Assembly (NCBI GenBank): GCA_041652575.1
Contig: JBAZHC010000001.1
Span: 276,393-340,392 of the forward strand
Direction of reading: 5' to 3'
DNA length: 64,000 nt
From: Phycisphaerae bacterium
Lineage (GTDB): Bacteria; Planctomycetota; Phycisphaerae; Sedimentisphaerales; UBA12454
Shown: positions 57,560-64,000 of the stretch, in pieces
Layout: each line of letters begins with the position of its first letter
Numbering within the stretch: the first letter of the stretch is position 1
Notes under the pieces: generated by a model
What the model saw: the letters and a program-made list of their open reading frames with translations, nothing else
The model's database searches: none
What the model was told of the DNA's origin: nothing
Translations under genes and position numbers: made by a program

Positions 57560-60500
57560 TCTTTGTCCCGATTATTTCCAGTGATTTTTGGAAAATCGGC
57601 AGCGGCACAACTTTTATTTGCGGCTTTTCGAGCGTCCCTGTCAGTTCGACCTTTAAAAACGCAGGTCCGAACCCGGCCGTCAAAGATTCGATAAAGCTCG
57701 GCTCTTCTTTCCCGGCCGCGCTGTAGGCGGTGAAGTTGATATTTACCGAATCGCTTGCAGGCTCGTACGTTCCTGTTCCTCTAAGCGATGCGGTAGGGCC
57801 GTACATGTCGAATCTGCTTACCTGCACTACGCTTCCCTTTATAAAAGCCTGAACCTTTATATTGTCGAACGCAAGGTCTTTTTTGACCGCTTCGAATATT
57901 GCGGTTCTTATCTGTGCTATAGCTCCGGTTTGGCGGGGTTTAAGGCCGGTAGCCTGTGCGATTAGTCTTCCTCTCGCTATTTGTGGTTTTTGCAAATCGC
58001 CTTGTATGTGCAATTCGCCGTTTATTGCGCCGCCTGTATCCTGAACAGTTCCGGCTTTGGGAGAAACGAATTGTTCGGTGCCGATTCCTGCAAGGGCAAG
58101 GTCAACCTGATAGTTTGAGAAATTGCCGTTGCAGTCGGTTACAACTACTGCGTCGCCGGAAATCTTCCCGCCGAGACAATCGCCCACGAATCCTTTGATG
58201 ACTATTTTCGGGTCATTGCTGTCGAATGGAACTTTGAGCCTGACATTTTTGATGGGCCTGTCCTTAAACGAAAGGCTTTGAACGTCCAGGGACAAATTGC
58301 ATCTGCCGGGCCCTTTGCCGATATTGTATTCGGCATCGACATTCAGCAGGGCGTATATATCGGAGATAAGTTTTGCCCTTCCGACGGAGCAGTTTTTGAA
58401 AAGGGCGGTTCCATCGAGTTTAATTGTTTTGCCGCCCGCATCGTTTTTATAGAGTTTTATCCTGTCGAAATTCAGGTCGAATTTTCCCGTCGGCTGGAGT
58501 TTTGCGTAATAGCTTTCGAGTTTTCCCAGGGCCGTGGTATATCTCTGGTCGAAGCTTATATCGACGGCGCTTAGTTTAAGCTGGGCCGAATCGACCGCAC
58601 CCTGTGCCATTTTTATTTTTCCGTCCAGCGTGATTTTGCCCGGACTGTCGAGTTGAACATCGTAGGCAGGTACTGCCGACAACGAGACAAGCTCGACATC
58701 TTCCGGTTTTATGATTATTTTTCCGGCGATATCTTTCAGCGGCATATTGAGTTTCTTCAGGAAGACCGTATCCTTGAGGCAATCGACGGTAATTTCATAT
58801 TCGGGACATTTTATCCGGGCGTTTTTCCCAATGGCGGCTTCGAGATTTACCGGCCCGTTGAACTGGAAATCCTCGAGCAGTTCGGCGCTGTTTTCGCCGA
58901 GTATGGACTTAACGGTATTGCTGTCGAGCACCAGTTTTTCAGCGGTCATCTGCATACAGTAACCGACCGGCTCTTTGTCTGAACCGGTCCAGATAGTTCC
59001 CGTGGCGTTAATCGGGCTCTGGTTAAAGTCTGCGCTGAATTTTGTTATCTCGAATGTCGATGGCGTGAGATTTGCATCGAGTTTAATATTTTTCAGAGGC
59101 TGCGGCAGCATCGAATGCTTTATTAAATCTCCTTTTATTTTAAGCTTTGCCAGGTAGTCGATTGGCATTTCGTTATTATCGACCGAGTGAATATCGATAT
59201 CCGCGTCGCCTTTCGCCTGTATTTCGAAATTGCTGAAGAATTTTTTCTGCTCCTGCGGAAAGGCCCCCGTAAGTTTGTTATCGATAGCTATATCGTTGGC
59301 TTCTATTTTGAAATTATATTCCGGCTCAGGCGTATTCGCGTCGGTGATTCTTCCCTGCATTTTAATGGTTCCGCCGTCACGTTGGCTTAGGACATCTTTT
59401 AATTCTATCAGTCCGCCATTGACGGCTATTTTGCCGGTGATTCCCATTACAGGATATGGAAAATACTGGCACATAATCGAGACATCGAGCAAATCTCCTT
59501 CCAGCCGGAATATTCTCGTATTCGGCGGTTTCGCCGCGTAGATAAAATCGCCAGCCACCGTTCCCGCCGGCGAGAAAATGTACCACAGTTTTTTATGATT
59601 CTCCAGCAGCGCCACGTACAGGTCTTCGTCGAGCAGCATATTATTGCTTGAAATCACGACGTTGCTGTCCATCGTTTCGCCGAACCCGTCGCAGTATCCG
59701 TTCATCGTGATATCGACTTTGCCGTGTGCGGCCTTGATGTTATTCATCGTCATACTCGTTTCGGTTACGTCGATTTTCCCGGCCATATGTTCGACCAGAT
59801 ATGGAAAATCAAAGTATTGAATGGAGATGTCTTTGCAGCCGAGATATCCTTTGCACTTTGTTTTGGCTATCTGGGACGCCTTTCCGGTCAGGACAACATC
59901 GAGGTCGAGCAGTCCCTGCGGACTGAAATTATCGAAGAAAACCTGCAGAAGGGGGATAAAGCTCTCGAAAATTCTGCTTCCGTACGCAAAGCAGTTATCG
60001 ACAGGTTCCTCCCGAACGCTGAGGTCTTTCATTTTGACGCCGAAAACGAATGAAGGGTCCGTTTTAAAGTTCGTTACGGTTCCGTTGACGTCTATGACGG
60101 TATCGGGTCCGATAGCGATGGTGGCTCTTTCGAAGTTTACATTTTTTTTGTCGGCTGTAATTCTTGAATAAAAACTGTTTATATTGCATTTGCTGCCGAA
60201 CAGGGTTATCGCAAGTCTTGGTAGATAGCCTTCGAGTTCGATTTCCTGTATTTCTTTCTGTGCCCATTTGATGATTACCCTGTTGCCTGTATCTTCTCTG
60301 GGGATATTTTCAGTTATGGCAAAGCGGTAGATTCCGTCCTCGCTGGTTGTTTCAGCGTTGCCGCCGTTGATATTACAGGTAAAGGTTTTTACTTCTGCGC
60401 CTTTGTTAATTTGTGTAAATTTTATTTCTCCGCGTTTGAATCTCAATTCAGGCAGGAATTCACCTTTTCCCCCGCGGGGCGGTTTCAGTGCGGCCACGTT

Positions 60501-60932
60501 CCAGACTTTTTCATCGCCGTTGTACTGGATGTTAACGCAGAAGTCTTCGATTTTCAGGCGTTTGAGTTTCGGACTGAATTTGAGAAAACTCAAAGGTGAA
60601 AAATAGGCGTCGATGACCTTTGCCGTCAGTATCGCGTTGTCCGGCGTTTTTTGTTCTGACGGCCCGATTCGTATATTTTTAATGCTTATTTTTCCGCTTA
60701 AACGAAAACTGATGTCGTTGATATCGACCCTCGCACCGGTCAGTTGTTTTATCTGACTTATCGCAATCGGCTTGAGCAGGTTCCCGCCAAGACTGTACAG
60801 CAGCCACAGGAAAACAATGATAATAATTCTTATTGTCCAGCGGATGATTTTTTTATGTCTGGCCGCAAAATACCGCCTTTGGGTATTAGTGCCGAAATCG
60901 GGATGGAATCCGTGTCCTTCGTTCTTAGCCAT
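57555..60932 (-). CDS. AsmA/TamB-like (DUF748-type) large membrane-anchored protein
   Basis: This 1125-residue protein has one N-terminal membrane helix (about 28-48, WTIRIIIIVFLWLLYSLG). A long beta-rich periplasmic region follows, in the AsmA manner, with repeats of the type KLKIKGDLIKHSMLPQPLKN and NATGTIWTGSDKEPV. The start matches AsmA-family openings (IKQLTGARVDINDISFRLSG). AsmA/TamB proteins are thought to bridge the periplasm and carry phospholipids or assist outer-membrane assembly. It follows purD by 11 bp, so it is co-transcribed. Confidence 0.75.
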   Translation of the reverse strand: MAKNEGHGFHPDFGTNTQRRYFAARHKKIIRWTIRIIIIVFLWLLYSLGGNLLKPIAISQIKQLTGARVDINDISFRLSGKISIKNIRIGPSEQKTPDNAILTAKVIDAYFSPLSFLKFSPKLKRLKIEDFCVNIQYNGDEKVWNVAALKPPRGGKGEFLPELRFKRGEIKFTQINKGAEVKTFTCNINGGNAETTSEDGIYRFAITENIPREDTGNRVIIKWAQKEIQEIELEGYLPRLAITLFGSKCNINSFYSRITADKKNVNFERATIAIGPDTVIDVNGTVTNFKTDPSFVFGVKMKDLSVREEPVDNCFAYGSRIFESFIPLLQVFFDNFSPQGLLDLDVVLTGKASQIAKTKCKGYLGCKDISIQYFDFPYLVEHMAGKIDVTETSMTMNNIKAAHGKVDITMNGYCDGFGETMDSNVVISSNNMLLDEDLYVALLENHKKLWYIFSPAGTVAGDFIYAAKPPNTRIFRLEGDLLDVSIMCQYFPYPVMGITGKIAVNGGLIELKDVLSQRDGGTIKMQGRITDANTPEPEYNFKIEANDIAIDNKLTGAFPQEQKKFFSNFEIQAKGDADIDIHSVDNNEMPIDYLAKLKIKGDLIKHSMLPQPLKNIKLDANLTPSTFEITKFSADFNQSPINATGTIWTGSDKEPVGYCMQMTAEKLVLDSNTVKSILGENSAELLEDFQFNGPVNLEAAIGKNARIKCPEYEITVDCLKDTVFLKKLNMPLKDIAGKIIIKPEDVELVSLSAVPAYDVQLDSPGKITLDGKIKMAQGAVDSAQLKLSAVDISFDQRYTTALGKLESYYAKLQPTGKFDLNFDRIKLYKNDAGGKTIKLDGTALFKNCSVGRAKLISDIYALLNVDAEYNIGKGPGRCNLSLDVQSLSFKDRPIKNVRLKVPFDSNDPKIVIKGFVGDCLGGKISGDAVVVTDCNGNFSNYQVDLALAGIGTEQFVSPKAGTVQDTGGAINGELHIQGDLQKPQIARGRLIAQATGLKPRQTGAIAQIRTAIFEAVKKDLAFDNIKVQAFIKGSVVQVSRFDMYGPTASLRGTGTYEPASDSVNINFTAYSAAGKEEPSFIESLTAGFGPAFLKVELTGTLEKPQIKVVPLPIFQKSLEIIGTKK

Positions 60933-60943
60933 TCAATATTCTT

Positions 60944-62221
60944 TTACTTTTTTGTCTTAATCGCTTTATCCGCGATATCTTTTCTGTAGTATGCCTTTTC
61001 GAATTTTATTTTTTCAACAGCCTCGTATGCTTTTGCCTTTGCCTCGGCGATTGTATTTCCCAGTGCCGTTACTCCGAGCACTCTTCCGCCTGCGGTTACG
61101 ATTTGGCCGTCCTTTTCCGCTGTCCCCGCCTGGAACACGCAGACATCCTTAATTTTCTCGGCTTCTTCGATGCCGGTTATGACTTTTCCTTTTTCGTAAT
61201 CGTCCGGGTACCCGCCCGACGCCATAACAACGCATACGGAGGCTCGGCTGTCCCATTCGAGTGTGATTTTATCGAGCGTCCCGTCGCAGGTCGCCAGCAT
61301 TGCTTCGAGCAAATCGCTTTTTAGTCTTGTCAGAATCGGCTGGGTTTCAGGGTCTCCGAACCGGACATTGAATTCGAGTGTTCGCGGTCCGCCCTGGGTA
61401 ATCATAATGCCCGCGTAGAGAACGCCTTTGTACGGCGTACCGTTTCTGTTCATTCCGTCGACGGTCGGCACGAGTATTTCCCGTGTAATCTGGTCCATGA
61501 GTTTATCCGTAACAACAGGTGCAGGGCTGTATGCTCCCATACCGCCTGTATTCGGCCCGGTATCTCCGTCTCCGATAGCCTTATGGTCCTGCGAACTTTC
61601 AAGGACATAGATATTTCTTCCGTCAACCAGCGCCAGTATCGACGCTTCCTGTCCGAGCAGTTTATCTTCGACAAGAACTTTTTCACCGGCCTTTCCGAAT
61701 AATTTTCCTTCCATAATTTTTTCAGCGGCGAGAATTCCCTCCGACGGCTCATCGCAGACGAACACTCCTTTGCCCTTGGCAAGTCCGGTAGCCTTTATCA
61801 CGACCGCTTCATCTCTGCTTGCGATATAGGCTTTTGCGTCCTGAAAGTTATCGAATGTTCGGCTCTCCGCGGTGGGTATTGCGTTTGCCTTCATAATTTG
61901 TTTTGAGAAAGCCTTATCGGCCTCGAGTTGTGCCGCTTCTCCGCTTGGTCCGAATGCCTTTATTCCGGCTTTTTCAAACCTGTCAACCAGTCCGGCTGCC
62001 AGGGGGTCTTCCGGCCCGATAACGGCAAGGCCGATTTTGTTGTCTTTGGCAAAGGCTAAAAGTTTATCGTAATCATCGGCTTTTATATCGATATTTGTGC
62101 CGCATTTAGCGGTTCCGGGATTGCCGGGTGCTATGAAGAGTTTTTTTAATTCTTTTGACTGTGCCAGTTTCCACGCTATCGCGTGTTCCCGTCCGCCGTT
62201 TCCGACCAGCAATACGTTCAT
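60944..62221 (-). CDS. purD: Phosphoribosylamine-glycine ligase
   Basis: This 425-residue ATP-grasp enzyme catalyses step two of purine synthesis. Motifs: VGNGGREHAIAWKLAQS at the N-terminus, VIGPEDPLAAG, FGPSGEAAQLEADKAFSK, KATGLAKGKGVFV, EASILALVDG, TGPNTGGMGAYSPAPV and LEFNVRFGDPETQPILTRL. It lies upstream of the AsmA-like gene in the same transcript. No other purine gene is in the window. Confidence 0.97.
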   Translation of the reverse strand: MNVLLVGNGGREHAIAWKLAQSKELKKLFIAPGNPGTAKCGTNIDIKADDYDKLLAFAKDNKIGLAVIGPEDPLAAGLVDRFEKAGIKAFGPSGEAAQLEADKAFSKQIMKANAIPTAESRTFDNFQDAKAYIASRDEAVVIKATGLAKGKGVFVCDEPSEGILAAEKIMEGKLFGKAGEKVLVEDKLLGQEASILALVDGRNIYVLESSQDHKAIGDGDTGPNTGGMGAYSPAPVVTDKLMDQITREILVPTVDGMNRNGTPYKGVLYAGIMITQGGPRTLEFNVRFGDPETQPILTRLKSDLLEAMLATCDGTLDKITLEWDSRASVCVVMASGGYPDDYEKGKVITGIEEAEKIKDVCVFQAGTAEKDGQIVTAGGRVLGVTALGNTIAEAKAKAYEAVEKIKFEKAYYRKDIADKAIKTKK

Positions 62222-62333
62222 TTTTTACCTCACCCGCAAAGTATAGTATATTTTCGCTGTTTTATATGGCGTTAATCTACCATAGAACCTCTGCTTCCTC
62301 AAGATTTCTTTAAAGATAGAAAAAAATTTGCTG

Positions 62334-62362
62334 TTGTCAGTAAAATTTTTTTGTGCTAAACT
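62334..62362 (+). promoter_or_regulatory. Candidate promoter for the DUF1573 gene
   Basis: TTGTCA (62334-62339), 17 bp, then TAAACT (62357-62362), about 50 bp before the ATG at 62410. Confidence 0.45.
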
Positions 62363-62409
62363 ATTAGCTTTGAGTTTTACAGGGAATTTGCAGAAAAGGA
62401 GCGGCTATT

Positions 62410-63513
62410 ATGAATAAAAGATTTTGTAATTTTCTGGTTATTGTATTGGCATTGCTTTTTGTTATTTCTTCCCAGTCTCAGGCCAAGAGTAAAAAACCTT
62501 TTATTAAATTAGGCGATAAAAAAACTCCTGCCGTTAAGGCAGAGTCCGCAAAGCCCGAAGCCAACCAGCCGGCGCAGTCCTTCCAATCCTCCACGCCCTC
62601 GAATGCGAGGATAAAGTTTGATAGCACCGAACACGATTTTGGCACGATTGGTCCCGATAGTCTTAACACCTGTAAATTTACCTTTAAGAACGCAGGAAAA
62701 GATGTTCTGAAAATAGACCGTCTCCAGGGTACTTGTAAATGTACGGTTCCGGATTTGAAGAAGAAGGAATATGCCCCCGGCGAATCAGGTGAAATCACCG
62801 TGGAATTTCATGCTCCAAAATATCAGGGTAACACTTCCCAGCATATTATGGTTTTTAGTAATGACTCTGATACTCCAAGGGCCGAACTCGAAATCAAGGC
62901 TTATGTCCAGCTGCAGGTTCAGGTAAAACCTGAGCAGATTAATTTATCGCTGGTTGACCCTGACGCAGGCACCGGTCCCATAACGATTATCAGTGTTGAC
63001 GGAGAAAAATTTGCCGTTACAAAGGTTGAATCTGCCGGCAATGTGGTTTCATTTGCTATTGACCCGAACAATATGTCAGACAAGCACGTCTTAAAGCCAC
63101 TCGTAAATGCGGCTAATCTTCGTAAAAATTTGAATGGCGGTATAATTTTTACTTTAAATCATTCGAAATGCAAAGAAGCACGGATTACATTTTCCTGTTT
63201 GAAGGAGTTTGAGGCTACTCCGTCTGTAATTATTCTGCGTAATGCAATTGCAGGCGAAGTTCAGAAAAGAAGTATATTCCTTACCAGCAATTATAATCAG
63301 CCTATAGAAATTGACTCGGTTACCTCTGATAAAGGCATTATAAAGATGGTTAATCAGCAGCAAGCTGAAAACAAGTTCCAGTTCGATGTGGAAATAGCCC
63401 CGCCCCCGCAGGAGGGAAAGCTGCGGGTTTTTTCTGATATGCTGCATATTAAAATAAAAGGCAAGGAAGAAATAGCCGTTCCATGCCGGGGTTTTTACAA
63501 ACTCAGCCAGTAA
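62410..63513 (+). CDS. Secreted DUF1573-domain protein
   Basis: This 367-residue protein has a signal peptide (LVIVLALLFVISSQSQAKSK), a proline/alanine-rich linker and an immunoglobulin-like DUF1573 domain (about 75-175). The domain shows STEHDFGTIGPDSLNTCKFTF, QGTCKCTVPDL and EYAPGESGEITVEF. The Cys pair (CKC) is a family trait. A second related beta domain follows. Function unknown, probably surface or periplasmic. AAAGGAG precedes the ATG. Confidence 0.82.
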   Translation: MNKRFCNFLVIVLALLFVISSQSQAKSKKPFIKLGDKKTPAVKAESAKPEANQPAQSFQSSTPSNARIKFDSTEHDFGTIGPDSLNTCKFTFKNAGKDVLKIDRLQGTCKCTVPDLKKKEYAPGESGEITVEFHAPKYQGNTSQHIMVFSNDSDTPRAELEIKAYVQLQVQVKPEQINLSLVDPDAGTGPITIISVDGEKFAVTKVESAGNVVSFAIDPNNMSDKHVLKPLVNAANLRKNLNGGIIFTLNHSKCKEARITFSCLKEFEATPSVIILRNAIAGEVQKRSIFLTSNYNQPIEIDSVTSDKGIIKMVNQQQAENKFQFDVEIAPPPQEGKLRVFSDMLHIKIKGKEEIAVPCRGFYKLSQ

Positions 63514-63531
63514 TAAAACAGGACGTTATTT

Positions 63532-63804
63532 ATGATAAAGTGTCCTCATTGCGGCAGGGATATTGACGAAACGAGTCAGCCGGAAATTAGGTGGTATCAT
63601 TCCGATTTTTGGGTGTTATTCGCTTTGTTATGTGCCGGGCCTTTTGCCCTGCGTATCGTATGCAGTAACCCTCGTTATAAGCCCATAACCAAATGGATTA
63701 TATCGTTGCTGGTTATTGTTGTTACTGTCATCGTTACCATCTGGCTCTATTATTCGCTTAAATCTACATATCAGACTTTGAACCAGCAGTTAAGAGGTCT
63801 GTAA
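63532..63804 (+). CDS. Small zinc-ribbon membrane protein
   Basis: This 90-residue protein starts MIKCPHCGRDIDE (a CPxCG zinc half-ribbon) and has two membrane segments (FWVLFALLCAGPFALRIVCS and WIISLLVIVVTVIVTIWLYY). It lies 18 bp after the DUF1573 gene, probably in the same transcript. Function unknown. Confidence 0.65.
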   Translation: MIKCPHCGRDIDETSQPEIRWYHSDFWVLFALLCAGPFALRIVCSNPRYKPITKWIISLLVIVVTVIVTIWLYYSLKSTYQTLNQQLRGL

Positions 63805-63931
63805 ACAGGGTTTTAGATAATACACAGCCTGCCCTTTTTCTTATGGCTGCCGCTTTAGGCAACCTCTAAAAATTGTCATCTCTGAAAGCGTGCTTCCAGT
63901 CAAATATATTTTTCTATTATTTTTAAATCGT

Positions 63932-64000
63932 TTATCGAACCGCTTTTATGGTTTTCAACCAAGTCATCTCTTCGCCGTAAACTCCGGCATAATTTTCTTC
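63932..64000 (-). CDS. C-terminal end of a gene entering from beyond the window
   Basis: On the minus strand 22 codons read ENYAGVYGEEMTWLKTIKAV and end in TAA at 63934-63932. Composition is typical of coding sequence, but the family is not recognisable from this piece. The stretch 63805-63931 holds no clear gene. Confidence 0.5.
   Translation of the reverse strand, partial: EENYAGVYGEEMTWLKTIKAVR

Noticed and set aside
60466..60490. CCCCGCGGGG inside the AsmA-like gene as another palindromic insertion
   Set aside because: The palindrome is short and lacks the CTAAACAAA flank and the ATTCCCGC partner. It may be ordinary coding sequence (PPRGGKG).

Overview
The window looks like a chromosome segment of a Planctomycetota bacterium, probably of the Phycisphaerae/Sedimentisphaerales type. 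This is inferred from four things: a PEP-CTERM surface protein (21704-22480), a secreted protein ending in a single dockerin-like EF-hand (52251-53567), carbohydrate enzymes (GH130 and PL10 families), and many PVC-style orphan proteins (HEAT, AsmA-like, DUF1573, TMTC-like TPR). Core genes are moderate in GC. They are interrupted by clearly AT-rich accessory genes at 1-1.2 kb, 7.5-8.8 kb, 22.5-23.1 kb and 29.2-30.3 kb.

Layout. 0-1.4 kb: accessory small genes and gene remnants. 1.65-3.1 kb: rpmA and obgE behind a near-consensus promoter. 3.3-5.25 kb: a truncated zinc-ribbon ORF and a large membrane TPR protein. 5.4-11.4 kb: coaX, an aberrant short mnmE, an AAA ATPase and mutS. 11.5-18.1 kb: a DUF4190-like protein, a YdjM-like protein, ftsW-murG, a HEAT-repeat protein and a HAD phosphatase. 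18.1-22.5 kb: rpmH (a 45-codon gene), an MBL hydrolase, a GH130 phosphorylase, a LolA-like protein, a HAD phosphatase and the PEP-CTERM protein. 23.1-29.1 kb: a LysR regulator, a large KaiC-like/PEP-synthase-like protein divergent from gdhA, and a family 4 uracil-DNA glycosylase. 30.4-37.4 kb: addB-addA. 37.4-44.3 kb: a six-gene minus-strand run (DUF2752, lipoprotein, serA, topoisomerase VI subunit B, glmM, CDF transporter). 44.4-52.1 kb: inositol monophosphatase, SprT/YgjP-like protease, cold-shock protein, pectate lyase, SH3 protein, rhomboid-TPR protease and M24 peptidase. 52.2-64 kb: dockerin protein, TPP riboswitch-thiC-ettA, an ICMT-like protein, purD-AsmA-like and a DUF1573 protein.

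The genes are mostly housekeeping: translation, cell wall, mismatch and recombination repair, and thiamine, purine, serine and glutamate metabolism. No tRNA, rRNA, CRISPR array, transposase or phage gene was recognised.

The most notable signal is a family of small GC-rich palindromic elements, found both between genes and in frame inside conserved genes (mnmE twice, addB twice). They add peptides such as SRLRGND and VIPAQAGIQ. Other unusual signals are a perfect 17-bp inverted repeat spanning the murG start, a topoisomerase VI B gene without an adjacent A subunit, an ABC-F gene behind a TPP riboswitch, a short-form MnmE, and many different short-word repeats in spacers. None amounts to a demonstrated new system.
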